DNA from: Rutidosis leptorrhynchoides
Taxonomy: Eukaryota; Streptophyta; Magnoliopsida; Asterales; Asteraceae
Reading direction: 5' to 3'
DNA: 64,000 nt
Assembly: GCF_046630445.1 (NCBI RefSeq)
Contig: NC_092341.1
Span: forward strand, 26,364,001 to 26,428,000
Position numbers and translations under genes: made by a program. The notes under the pieces were generated by a model that made no database searches, had not been told where the DNA came from, and was given only the letters and a program-made list of their open reading frames with translations. This document shows, in pieces, positions 12,072 through 23,587 of the stretch; position 1 is the stretch's first letter, and each line of letters begins with the position of its first letter.

Positions 12072-15000
12072 TCATTCCCAGGTGAACTCGGGTTCTCTAC
12101 GGGCATTCCATCGAACCTTAACAATTGGTATCTTGTTTTGTTTAAGTCTTTTAACCTCACGATCCATTATTTCGACGGGTTCTTCGATGAATTGAAGTTT
12201 TTCGTTGATTTCGATTTCGTCTAACAGAATAGTGAGATCTTCTTTAGTAAAACATTTCTTCAAATTCGAGACGTGGAAAGTGTTATGTACAGCCGCGAGT
12301 TGTTGAGGTAACTCAAGTCGGTAAGCTACTGGTCCGACACGATCTATAATCTTGAATGGTCCAATGTACCTTGGATTTAGTTTACCCCGTTTACCAAATC
12401 GAACAAAGCCTTTCCAAGGTGAAACCTTAAGCATGACCATTTCTCCAATTTCAAACTCTATATCTTTTCTTTTACTGTCCGCGTAGCTCTTTTGTCGACT
12501 CTGGGCGGTTTTCAATCTTTGTTGAATTTGGATGATTTTCTCGGTAGTTTCTTGTATTATCTCCGGACCCGTAATCTGTCTATCCCCCACTTCACTCCAA
12601 CAAATCGGAGACCTGCACTTTCTACCATAAAGTGCTTCAAACGGCGCCATCTCAATGCTTGAATGGTAGCTGTTGTTGTAGGAAAATTCTGCTAACGGTA
12701 GATGTCGATCCCAACTGTTTCCGAAATCAATAACACAAGCTCGTAGCATGTCTTCAAGCGTTTGTATCATCCTTTCGCTCTGCCCATCAGTTTGTGGATG
12801 ATAGGTAGTACTCATGTCTAGACGAGTTCCCAATGCTTGCTGTAATGTCTGCCAGAATCTTGAAATAAATCTGCCATCCCTATCAGAGATAATTGAGATT
12901 GGTATTCCATGTCTGGAGACGACTTCCTTCAAATATAGTCGTGCTAACTTCTCCATCTTATCATCTTCTCTTATTGGCAGGAAGTGTGCTGACTTGGTGA
13001 GACGATCAACTATTACCCAAATAGTATCATAACCACTTGCAGTCCTTGGCAATTTAGTAATGAAATCCATGGTAATGTTTTCCCATTTCCATTCCGGGAT
13101 TTCAAGTTGTTGTAGTAGACCTGATGGTTTCTGATGTTCAGCCTTGACCTTAGAACACGTCAAACATTCTCCTACATATTTAGCAATATCGGCTTTCATA
13201 CCTGGCCACCAAAAATGTTTCTTAAGATCCTTGTACATCTTCCCCGTTCCAGGATGTATTGAGTATATGGTTTTATGAGCTTCTCTAAGTACCATTTCTC
13301 TCATATCTCCAAATTTTGGTACCCAAATTCTTTCAGCCCTATACCGGGTTCCGTCTTCCCGAATATTAAGATGCTTCTCCGATCCTTTGGGTATTTCATC
13401 CTTTAAATTTCCCTCTTTTAAAACTCCTTGTTGCGCCTCCTTTATTTGAGTAGTAAGGTTAGTGTGAATCATTATATTCATAGATTTTACTCGAATGGGT
13501 TCTCTGTCCTTTCTGCTCAAGGCGTCGGCTACCACATTTACCTTCCCCGGGTGGTAACGAATCTCAAAGTCGTAATCATTCAACAATTCAATCCACCTAC
13601 GCTGCCTCATATTCAGTTGTTTCTGATTAAATATGTGTTGAAGACTTTTGTGGTCGGTATATATAATACTTTTCACCCCATATAAGTAGTGCCTCCAAGT
13701 CTTTAATGCAAAAACAACCGCGCCTAATTCCAAATCATGCGTCGTATAATTTTGCTCGTGAATCTTCAATTGTCTAGACGCATAAGCAATCACCTTCGTC
13801 CGTTGCATTAATACACAACCGAGACCTTGCTTTGATGCGTCACAATAAATCACAAAATCATCATTCCCTTCAGGCAATGACAATATAGGTGCCGTAGTTA
13901 GCTTTTTCTTCAATAATTGAAACGCCTTCTCTTGTTCATCCTTCCATTCAAATTTCTTCCCTTTATGCGTTAATGCAGTCAAGGGTTTTGCTATTTTGGA
14001 GAAATCTTGGATGAATCTTCTGTAGTAACCAGCTAATCCTAAAAATTGACGTATATGCTTCGGAGTTTTTGGGGTTTCCCACTTTTCAACGGTTTCGATC
14101 TTTGCCGGGTCCACCTGGATACCTACTTTGTTCACTATGTGACCGAGGAATTGAACTTCTTCCAACCAAAATGCACACTTTGAAAACTTAGCGTACAGTT
14201 TTTCTTTCCTCAATACTTCTAGCACTTTTCTCAAATGTTCTTCGTGCTCTTGATCATTCTTTGAGTAAATAAGTATGTCATCGATGAAAACAATGACAAA
14301 CTTATCAAGATATGGACCACACACTCGGTTCATAAGGTCCATGAACACAGCTGGTGTGTTAGTCAATCCAAACGGCATAACCATAAACTCGTAATGACCA
14401 TAACGCGTCCTAAAAGCAGTTTTTGGAATATCATCCTCCTTTACTCGCATTTGATGATATCCAGAACGTAAATCGATCTTTGAATAAACTGACGAGCCTT
14501 GTAGTTGATCAAATAAGTCGTCAATTCTCGGCAATGGATAACGGTTTTTGATGGTAAGTTTGTTTAACTCTCTGTAGTCAATACACAACCTAAATGTACC
14601 ATCCTTCTTCTTAACAAACAAAACAGGAGCTCCCCATGGTGATGTGCTTGGTCGAATGAAACCACGTTCTAATAGTTCTTGCAGTTGGCTTTGCAGTTCT
14701 TTCATCTCGCTGGGTGCGAGTCTATAAGGAGCACGAGCTATTGGTGCAGCTCCTGGTACAAGATCTATTTGAAATTCAACAGATCGATGTGGAGGTAGTC
14801 CCGGTAATTCTTTGAAATACATCGGGAAATTCTTTTGCGACGGGAACATCATTGATGCTCTTTTCTTCAGTTTGTACTTTCTCGACGTGTGCTAGAACAG
14901 CATAGCAACCTTTTCTTATTAGTTTTTGTGCCTTCAAATTACTAATAAGATGTAGCTTCATGTTGCCCTTTTTTCCGTACACCATTAAGGGTTTTCCTTT

Positions 15001-16578
15001 TTCTCGTATAATGTGAATTGCATTTTTGTAACAAACGATCTCTGCTTTCACTTCTTTCAACCAGTCCATACCGATTATCACATCAAAACTCCCTAACTCT
15101 ACTGGTATCAAATCAATCTTAAATGTTTCGCTAACCAGTTTAATTTCTCGATTCCGACATATATTATCTGCTGAAATTAATTTAGCATTTGCTAATTCGA
15201 GTAAAAATTTACTATCCAAAGGTGTCAATGGACAACTTAATTTAGCATAAAAATCTCTACTTATATAGCTTCTATCTGCACCCGAATCAAATAAAACGTA
15301 AGCAGATTTATTGTCAATAAGAAACGTACCCGTAACAAGCTCCGGGTCTTCCTGTGCCTCTGCCGCATTAATATTGAAAACTCTTCCGCGGCCTTGTCCA
15401 TTCATGTTCTCCTGGTTCGGGCAATTTATAATAATGTGGCCCGGTTTTGCACATTTATAACAAACTACATTGGCATAACTTGCTCCGACACTACTTGCTC
15501 CGCCATTACTCGTTCCGACACCATTTGTTCCTTTCGTTCTATTAACCCCTGGTACGTAGACCTCACACTTCGCCGTGCTATGACCATTTCTTTTACACTT
15601 GTTGCAAAATTTGGTGCAGAACCCCGAGTGATACTTTTCACACCTTTGGCATAGCTGCTTCTGATTGTTGTTGTTGTTGCGGTTATTATTGTTGTTGGGA
15701 TGATTGTTGTAGTTGCTGTTGTTGTTGTTGTTGTTGTTGTTGTTGGGCCGTTTGTTGTAGTTGCGATTAATATTGCGATTGTTGGGATAATTGTTGCGAT
15801 TATTGTTGTAATTGCTGTTGTTGTTATATTGGTGATTCTTATCACCGTTTTCCTCCCACTTTCTTTTGACTTGCTTCAAATTGGCCTCTTCAGTAGTCTG
15901 TTCTTTAATTAGTTCCTCAATCTGGTTCACTAGTTTGTGAGCCATTCTACATGCCTGTTGTATGGAGGCGGGCTCGTGTGAACTTATATCTTCTTGGATT
16001 CTTTCCGGTAATCCTTTCACAAACGCGTCGATCTTCTCTTCCTCATCTTCGAATGCTCCCGGACACAATAGGCACAATTCTGTGAATCGTCTTTCGTACG
16101 TGGTAATATCAAATCCTTGGGTTCGTAACCCTCTAAGTTCTGTCTTGAGCTTATTGACCTCGGTTCTGGGACGGTACTTCTCGTTCATCAAGTGCTTGAA
16201 TGCTGACCACGGTAGTGCGTACGCATCATCTTGTCCCACTTGCTCTAGATAGGTATTCCACCATGTTAACGCAGAACCTGTGAAGGTATGCGTAGCGTAC
16301 TTCACTTTGTCCTCTTCAGTACACTTACTTATGGCAAACACCGATTCGACCTTCTCGGTCCACCGTTTCAATCCGATCGGTCCTTCGGTTCCATCAAATT
16401 CTAAAGGTTTGTAGGCAGTGAATTCTTTGTAGGTACATCCTACACAATTTCCTGTACTGCTAGATCCAAGGTTATTGTTGGTATGTAGCGCAGCCTGTAC
16501 TGCGGCTATGTTTGAAGCTAGAAATGTACGGAATTCCTCTTCATTCATATTCACGGTGTGTCGAGTAGTCGGTGCCAT
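12072..16578 (-). pseudogene. gag-pol of element B, one frameshift from intact
   Basis: The gag half runs from ATG 16578 (MAPTTRH; an in-frame ATG also exists at 16614). It has a retrotransposon gag domain, an Asn-rich linker, two CCHC knuckles (CNKCKRNGHSTAKC and CYKCAKPGHIIINC) and protease DSGADRSY. The pol half is in another frame from about 14815 to 12072. It has RT with [12 protein letters not shown], RNase H YCDAS, an integrase HHCC zinc site, the DD35E triad (MDF, SDRD, QSERMI) and the first part of a chromodomain ending FTWE then TGA. The frame break is a two-base loss near 14813: A retains CTGAAAGAA where B has CAAAGAA. Without it, gag and pol would be one ORF, as in G. The last chromodomain helix is cut by the TGA in both A and B. 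Confidence 0.93.
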
Positions 16579-16664
16579 TTCCTTAAAAATAGTCAAATGG
16601 AACAAGTTAATCATACAGAATATTAAGAGTAGTTAATAGTATTTCGTAGCATAATATGAACTCA

Positions 16665-16745
16665 TTTATAAAAGCTTTTTCTTCATATTAGCGTTTTATA
16701 AGTTTAAATTCGGGTAGTACCTACCCGTTAAGTTCATACTTAGTA
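16665..16745 (-). promoter_or_regulatory. Conserved gag-leader block with hairpin (element B)
   Basis: It is homologous to the block at 3271-3352. The palindromic core GGGTAGTACCTACCC is at 16712-16726. It lies between the F-box ORF stop and the gag start. Confidence 0.5.
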
Positions 16746-16919
16746 GCTAATATACAATTCAACTACTACAATTCTATATGAAAAACTGATTATAATAATA
16801 TTTCGCATTCAAACTTTTATACAATATTTTACAAACTTACAATACCGCTTATTTTACATAAAGCATGAAATATAGCACACAATAACTTTGATACAAGATA
16901 GTTGTGAAGATAATTCTAG

Positions 16920-17603
16920 CTAGTACAAAAGTCGTTCAGCAAAGGCAATAAAGACACGTAATTTATACGTCCAGAAACAAGTCATGCATTCTGGATTTAC
17001 TAGGACTACTTCCCATCCTTGGTCTTGTGGAACATAATCGTTATGGCCGTTGATAAGACAGCGTGTTGTAACGTCGTCAAAGGGACGAGGGTTACGTAAT
17101 GACCAACAGTCTCGTAATAACCTAAAAACCTCATTTCTTACCCCAATTACCAACTCCGTCACTTGTGGGAACGTTTTGTTTAATAGTTGTAGCCCGATGT
17201 TCTTTTTCTCACTTCGGTGAGAAGCGAACATTACTAACCCGTAAGCATAGCATGCTTCTTTATGTTGCATGTTAGCCGCTTTTTCTAAATCATGAAGTCC
17301 TATATTCGGATACATTGAGTCAAAATAATTTCTTAACCCGTTGCGTAAAATAGCATTTGGGTTCCCCGCAATATATGCGTCAAAGTAAACACATCGTAAC
17401 TTATGGGTTTCCCAATGTGATATCCCCCATCTTTCAAACGAAAGTCTCTTATAAACCAAGACATTCTTGGAACGTTCTTCGAATGTCTTACAAACTGATT
17501 TCGCCGTAAATAGTTGTGCCGAAGAATTCTGACCGACTCTAGACAAGATTTCATCAATCATGTCTCCGGGTAGGTCTCTTAAAATATTGGGTTGTCTATC
17601 CAT
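16920..17603 (-). CDS. F-box protein encoded by retrotransposon B
   Basis: This is an intact 227-codon ORF in element sense, between ORF1 and gag. Residues ~5-50 are a canonical F-box (NILRDLPGDMIDEILSRVG, SVCKTFEERS), the domain that binds SKP1 in SCF ubiquitin ligases. Residues ~75-140 (GNPNAILRNGL, KAANMQHKEACYAYGLVMFAS) look like the Sel1/TPR-like segment in plant F-box proteins of the At1g67623 type. The C-terminus has TRCLINGH and CMTCFWTY, possible metal-binding cysteines seen at the same place in that family. There are no introns. I infer capture of a spliced host F-box mRNA or gene. The copy in A has a one-base frameshift and G lacks the ORF. Expression would have to come from LTR-driven RNA, either spliced or reinitiated. 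The target is unknown. Confidence 0.8.
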   Translation of the reverse strand: MDRQPNILRDLPGDMIDEILSRVGQNSSAQLFTAKSVCKTFEERSKNVLVYKRLSFERWGISHWETHKLRCVYFDAYIAGNPNAILRNGLRNYFDSMYPNIGLHDLEKAANMQHKEACYAYGLVMFASHRSEKKNIGLQLLNKTFPQVTELVIGVRNEVFRLLRDCWSLRNPRPFDDVTTRCLINGHNDYVPQDQGWEVVLVNPECMTCFWTYKLRVFIAFAERLLY

Positions 17604-17739
17604 TTTGTGTTTTTATACTGTAAAATAGACAAGAGTTAGATTCATAAAAAAATACTTATTAATACAAGCAATTTTTACATATATCATAAAGCATAAGCAC
17701 ACTATATTACATATATTACACCACACGAATACAACTATC

Positions 17740-18339
17740 TTATTCCGACTCGCTCGTTTCTTCTTCTTCGGTTTTGGTTCGTTTTAACAAGTTTCTAGGG
17801 ATATATGATGTTCCCCTAATACGAGCTGTCGTTTTCCACAACGGTTTAGAAAAACCTGGTGGTTTAGAGGTTCCCGGGTCATTGTTACAACTTAAGGGCT
17901 TCGGGGGTTGACGATACATATAAAGTTCATCGGGGTTGGAATTAGATTTCTCTATTTTTATGCCCTTTCCCTTATTATTTTCTTTTGCCTTTTTAAATTC
18001 AGTTGGGGTAATTTCTATAACATCATCGGAATTCTCGTCGGAATCCGATTCATCGGAGAATTGGTAATCCTCCCAATATTTTGCTTCCTTGGCAGAAACA
18101 CCATTGACCATAATTAACCTTGGTCGGTTGGTTGAGGATTTTCTTTTACTTAACCGTTTTATTATTTCCCCCACCAGTTCTATTTCCTCCTCCGGTTCCT
18201 CCTCTTCCGGTTCTGATTCTTCTTCCGGTTCTGATTCTTCTTCCAGTTCTTCTTCGGGAACTTGTGAATCAGTCCAATATATATTCGACTCTTCGTAATT
18301 ATTAGGTGAGTCAATGGGATTTGTGCTAGAGGTAGACAT
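17740..18339 (-). CDS. ORF1 of element B: acidic EP-repeat protein
   Basis: This intact 199-codon ORF starts about 195 bp after the PBS. The N-terminus is Ser/Asn-rich (MSTSSTNPIDSPNN). Residues ~28-58 are a Glu/Pro repeat (EEESEPEEESEPEEEE). A Lys/Ser-rich stretch and an Asp/Ser/Glu-rich part (SDESDSDENSDDVIE) follow, then a C-terminal TARIRGTSYIPRNL block that is also partly present in G. No known domain is recognised and there is no membrane segment. It looks intrinsically disordered. Conservation of position and of both ends across A, B and G argues that it belongs to the element and is not a chance frame. Confidence 0.7.
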   Translation of the reverse strand: MSTSSTNPIDSPNNYEESNIYWTDSQVPEEELEEESEPEEESEPEEEEPEEEIELVGEIIKRLSKRKSSTNRPRLIMVNGVSAKEAKYWEDYQFSDESDSDENSDDVIEITPTEFKKAKENNKGKGIKIEKSNSNPDELYMYRQPPKPLSCNNDPGTSKPPGFSKPLWKTTARIRGTSYIPRNLLKRTKTEEEETSESE

Positions 18340-18533
18340 CTATCACACAATATCAAACATGTTAAGAGATTAATATATCACATAATATATACATGTTAAT
18401 AATATATAGTTTCCAACAAAAATGTTAAGCAATCATTTTTAAAGAAAACACGGTCGAAGTCCAGACTCACTAATGCATCCTAACAAACTCGATAAGACAC
18501 ACTAATGCAAATTTTCTGGTTCTCTAAGACCAA

Positions 18534-18546
18534 CGCTCGGATACCA
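18534..18546 (-). promoter_or_regulatory. Primer-binding site of element B
   Basis: On the minus strand, TGGTATCCGAGCG lies two bases after the LTR end. It differs from the initiator tRNA-Met site of A by one base (C for A at position 8). Confidence 0.85.
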
Positions 18547-18548
18547 AT

Positions 18549-21049
18549 TGAAATGTCCCGTTCTTATTGATTAAAAACGTTCCATATTAATTGATTTTGT
18601 TGCGAGGTTTTGACCTCTATATGAGACGTTTTTCAAAGACTGCATTCATTTTTAAAACAAACCATAACCTTTATTTCATAAATAAAGGTTCAAAAAGCTT
18701 TACGTAGATTATCAAATAATGATAATCTAAAATATCCTGTTTACACACGACCATTACATAATGGTTTACAATACAAATATGTTACATCGAAATCAGTTTC
18801 TTGAATGCAGTTTTTACACAATATCATACAAACATAGACTCCAAATCTTGTCCTTATTTTAGTATGCAACAGCGGAAGCTCTTAGTATTCACCTGAGAAT
18901 AAACATGCTTTAAACGTCAACAAAAATGTTGGTGAGTTATAGGTTTAACCTATATATATCAAATCGTAACAATAGACCACAAGATTTCATATTTCAATAC
19001 ACATCCCATACATAGAGATAAAAATCATTCATATGGTGAACACCTAGTAATCGACATTAACAAGATGCATATATAAGAATATCCCCATTATTCCGGGATC
19101 CTCCTTCGGACATGATATAAATTTCGAAGTACTAAAGCATCCGGTACTTTGGATGGGGTTTGTTAGGCCCAATAGATCTATCTTTAGGATTCGCGTCAAT
19201 TAGGGTGTCTGTTCCCTAATTCTTAGATTATCAGACTTAATAAAAAGGGGCATATTCGATTTCGATAATTCAACCATAGAATGTAGTTTCACGTACTTGT
19301 GTCTATTTTGTAAATCATTTATAAAACCTGCATGTATTCTCATCCCAAAAATATTAGATTTTAAAAGTGGGACTATAACTCACTTTCACAGATTTTTACT
19401 TCGTCGGGAAGTAAGACTTGGCCACTGGTTGATTCACGAACCTATAACAATATATACATATATATCAAAGTATGTTCAAAATATATTTACAACACTTTTA
19501 ATATATTTTGATGTTTTAAGTTTATTAAGTCAGCTGTCCTCGTTAGTAACCTACAACTAGTTGTCCACAGTTAGATGTACAGAAATAAATCGATAAATAT
19601 TATCTTGAATCAATCCACGACCCAGTGTATACATATCTCAGTATTGATCACAACTCAAACTATATATATTTTGGAATCAACCTCAACCCTGTATAGCTAA
19701 CTCCAACATTCACATATAGAGTGTCTATGGTTGTTCCGAAATATATATATAGATGTGTCGACATGATAGGTCGAAACATTGTATACGTGTCTATGGTATC
19801 TCAAGATTACATAATATACAATACAAGTTGATTAAGTTATGGTTGGAATAGATTTGTTACCAATTTTCACGTAGCTAAAATGAGAAAAATTATCCAATCT
19901 TGTTTTACCCATAACTTCTTCATTTTAAATCCGTTTTGAGTGAATCAAATTGCTATGGTTTCATATTGAACTCTATTTTATGAATCTAAACATAAAAAGT
20001 ATAGGTTTATAGTCAGAAAAATAAGTTACAAGTCATTTTTGTAAAGGTAGTCATTTCAGTCGAAAGAACGACGTCTAGATGACCATTTTAGAAAACATAC
20101 TTCCACTTTGAGTTTAACCATAATTTTTGGATATAGTTTCATGTTCATAATAAAAATCATTTTCCCAGAATAACAACTTTTAAATCGAAGTTTATCATAG
20201 TTTTTAATTAACTAACCCAAAACAGCCCGCGGTGTTACTACGACGGCGTAAATCCGGTTTTACGGTGTTTTTCGTGTTTCCAGGTTTTAAATCATTAAGT
20301 TAGCATATCATATAGATATAGAACATGTGTTTAGTTGATTTTAAAAGTCAAGTTAGAAGGATTAACTTTTATTTGTGAACAAGTTTAGAATTAACTAAAC
20401 TATGTTCTAGTGATTACAAGTTTAAACCTTCGAATAAGATAGCTTTATATGTATGAATCGAATGATGTTATGAACATCATTACTACCTCAAGTTCCTTGG
20501 ATAAACCTACTGGAAATGAGAAAAATAGATCTAGCTTCAAAGGATCCTTGGATGGCTTGAAAGTTCTTGAAGCAGAATCATGACACGAAAACAATTTCAA
20601 GTAAGATTTCCACTCGAAATAAGATTGTTATAGTTATAGAAATTGAATTAAAGTTTGAATATGATTATTACCTTGTATTAGAAAGATAACCTACTGTAAG
20701 TAACAAAGGTTTCTTGATCTTGGATGATTACTTGGAATGGATTTAGAAAACTTGGAAGTAAACTTGCAATCTTGGAAGTATTCTTGATTTTATGAAACTA
20801 GAACTTTTGGAATTTATGAAGAACACATAGAACTTGAAGATAGAACTTGAGAGAGATCAATTAGATGAAGAAAATTGAAGAATGAAAGTGTTTGTAGGTG
20901 TTTTTGGTCGTTGGTGTATGGATTAGATATAAAGGATATGTAATTTTGTTTTCATGTAAATAAGTCATGAATGATTACTCATATTTTTGTAATTTTATGA
21001 GATATTTCATGCTAGTTGCCAAATGATGGTTCCCACATGTGTTAGGTGA
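18549..21049 (-). repeat. Element B 5' LTR, missing its first ~770 bp
   Basis: It matches 8700 to about 11200 of the complete LTR. It stops at GTTAGGTGA and passes directly into A's LTR remainder in the opposite orientation. Promoter (U3) sequence near the LTR start is therefore lost, which probably silences B's own transcription. Confidence 0.9.
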
Positions 21050-23587
21050 TCAGCTCTTAGCAGCCCATGTGAGTCACCTAACACATGTGGGAACTATCAT
21101 TTGGAAACTAGCATGAAATATCTCATAAAATTACAAAAATATGAGTAATCATTCATGACTTATTTACATGAAAACAAAATTACATATCCTTTATATCTAA
21201 TCCATACACCAACGACCAAAAACACCTACAAACACTTTCATTCTTCCATTTTCTTCATCTAATTGATCTCTCTCAAGTTCTATCTTCAAGTTCTAAGTGT
21301 TCTTCATAAATTCTACAAGTTCTAGTTTCATAAAATCAAGAATACTTCCAAGTTTGCTAGCTTACTTCCAATCTTGTAGAGTGATCATCCAACCTCAAGA
21401 AATCTTTCTTATTTACAGTAAGATATCTTTCTAATACAAGGTAATACTCATATTCAAACTTTGATTCAATTTCTATAACTATAACAATCTTATTTCGAGT
21501 GGAAATCTTACTTGAACTTGTTTCGTGTCATGATTCTGCTTCAAGAACTTTCAAGCCATCCAAGGATCCTTTGAAGCTAGATCCATTTTTCTCATTTCCA
21601 GTAGCTTTATCCAGAAAACTTGAGGTAGTAATGATGTTCATAACATCATTCGATTCATACATATAAAGCTATCTTATTCGAAGGTTTAAACTTGTAATCA
21701 CTAGAACATAGTTTAGTTAATTCTAAACTTGTTCGCAAACAAAAGTTAATTCTTCTAACTTGACTTTTAAAATCAACTAAACGCATGTTCTATATCTATA
21801 TGATATGCTAACTTAATGATTTAAAACCTGGAAACACGAAGAACACTGTAAAACCGGACATACGCTGTCGTAGTAACACCGCGGGCTGTTTTGGGTTAGT
21901 TAATTAAAAACTATGATAAACTTTGATTTAAAAGTTGTTCTTCTGGGAAAATGATTTTTCTTATGAACATGAAACTATATCCAAAAATCATGATTAAACT
22001 CAAAGTGGAAGTATGTTTTCTAAAATGGTCATCTAGACGTCGTTCTTTCGACTGAAATGACTACCTTTACAAAAATGACTTGTAACTTATATTTCTGACT
22101 ATAAACCTATAATTTTTCTATTTAGATTCATAAAATAGAGTTCAATATGAAACCATAGCAATTTGATTCACTCAAAATGGATTTAAAATGAAGAAGTTAT
22201 GGGTAAAACAAGATTGGATAATTTTTCTTCTTGTAGCAACGTGAAAATTGGTAACAAATCTATATTAATCATATCCTAGCTAACTTATATTGTATTATAC
22301 ATGTATTCTAATATATTATGTAATCTTGGGATACCATAGACACGTATGCAAATGTTTTGACATATCATATCGACCCATGTGTATATATTATTTGGAACAA
22401 CCATAGACACTCTATATGCAGTAATGTGAGAGTTAGCTATACAGGGTTGAGGTTGATTCCAAAAATATATATACTTTGAGTTGTGATCTAGCCTGAGACG
22501 TGTATACACTGGGTCGTAGATTGATTCAAGATAATATATATCAATTTTTTTTCTGTACATCTAATGTTGGACAACTAGTTGTAGGTTACTAACGAGGACA
22601 GCTGACTTAATAAACTTAAAACATCAAAATGTATTAAAAGTGTTGTAAATATATTTTGAATATACTTTGATATATATGTACATATTTGTTATAGGTTCGT
22701 GAATCGACCAGTGGCCAAGTCTTACTTTCCGACGAAGTAAAAATCTGTGAAAGTGAGTTATAGTCCCACTTTTAAAATATAATATTTTTGGGATGAGAAT
22801 ACATGCAGGTTTTATAAATGATTTACAAAATAGACACAAGTACGTGAAACTACATTCTATGGTTGAATTATCGAAATCGAATATGCCCCTTTTTATTAAG
22901 TCTGGTAATCTAAGAATTAGGGAACAGACACCCTAATTGACGCGAATCCTAAAGATAGATCTATTGGGCCTAACAAACCCCATCCAAAGTACCGGATGCT
23001 TTAGTACTTCAAAATTTATATCATATCCGAAAGGTGTCCCGGAATGATGGGGATATTCTTATATATGCATCTTGTTAATGTCGATTACCAGGTGTTCACC
23101 ATATGAATGATTTTTATCTCTATGTATGGGATGCGTATTGAAATATGAAATCTTGTGGTCTATTGTTACGATTTGATATATATATAGGTTAAACCTATAA
23201 CTCACCAACATTTTTGTTGACGTTTAAAGCATGTTTATTCTCAGGTGAATACTAAGAGTTTCCGCTGTTGCATACTAAAATAAGGACAAGATTTGGAGTC
23301 CATGTTTGTATGATATTGTGTAAAAACTGCATTTAAGAAACATATGTCGATGTAATATATTTCTATTGTAAACCATTATGTAATGGTCGTGTGTAAACAG
23401 TATATTTCAGATTATCATTATTTGATAATCTACGTAATGCTTTTGAAACCTTTATTGATAAAATAAAGGTTATGGTTGTTTTAAAAATGAATGCAGTCTT
23501 TGAAAAACGTCTCATATAGAGGTCAAAACCTCGCAACGAAATCAATTAATATGGAACGTTTATAATCAATATGAACGGGACATTTCA
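21050..23587 (+). repeat. Element A 3' LTR, remaining 2538 bp
   Basis: It continues the LTR that was interrupted at 8699, apart from about 13 bp lost at the junction. It ends GGGACATTTCA at 23587, next to coding sequence of copia element C. It is more similar to 177-1486 than to the B LTRs. Confidence 0.9.

Larger units (their letters stand above)
8700..21049 (-). mobile_element. Element B: Ty3/gypsy chromovirus (Tekay-like) nested in A
   Basis: The element reads right to left: truncated 5' LTR (18549-21049), PBS, ORF1, F-box ORF, gag-pol, 3' LTR (8700-11967, complete). It is inserted in A's 3' LTR in the opposite orientation. The right end lacks the first ~770 bp of the LTR, and the break carries TGA microhomology. 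ORF1 and the F-box ORF are intact. gag-pol has a single two-base frameshift plus a TGA late in the chromodomain shared with A. The two B LTRs differ by roughly 1%, mostly transitions. Confidence 0.92.
177..23587 (+). mobile_element. Element A: Ty3/gypsy chromovirus (Tekay-like), decayed, split by element B
   Basis: Order: partial 5' LTR (177-1486), PBS (1489-1501), acidic ORF1, F-box ORF, gag-pol, 3' LTR start (7970-8699), nested element B (8700-21049), rest of the 3' LTR (21050-23587). The two pieces of the 3' LTR add up to about 3.27 kb, matching the complete B LTR (3268 bp). The domain order gag-PR-RT-RH-IN-chromodomain places it in Ty3/gypsy chromoviruses. The 5' LTR portion (177-1486) and the 3' LTR end (22278-23587) match base for base in length with roughly 1-2% differences by eye. 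The coding region has many breaks, so the element is dead. It sits inside copia element C. Confidence 0.9.
18549..23587. repeat. Large inverted repeat (2 x 2.5 kb, 24-nt spacer)
   Basis: The left arm is B's truncated LTR (18549-21049). The right arm is A's LTR remainder (about 21074-23587). The centre reads GTTAGGTGA, then 24 nt, then TCACCTAAC. The arms look more than 90% identical by eye. A transcript across it would form a very long hairpin. Confidence 0.88.

Noticed and set aside
21050..23587. Independent solo LTR next to B
   Set aside because: Its sequence continues exactly the LTR cut at 8699 and is closest to A's 5' LTR, so it is the second half of A's 3' LTR.
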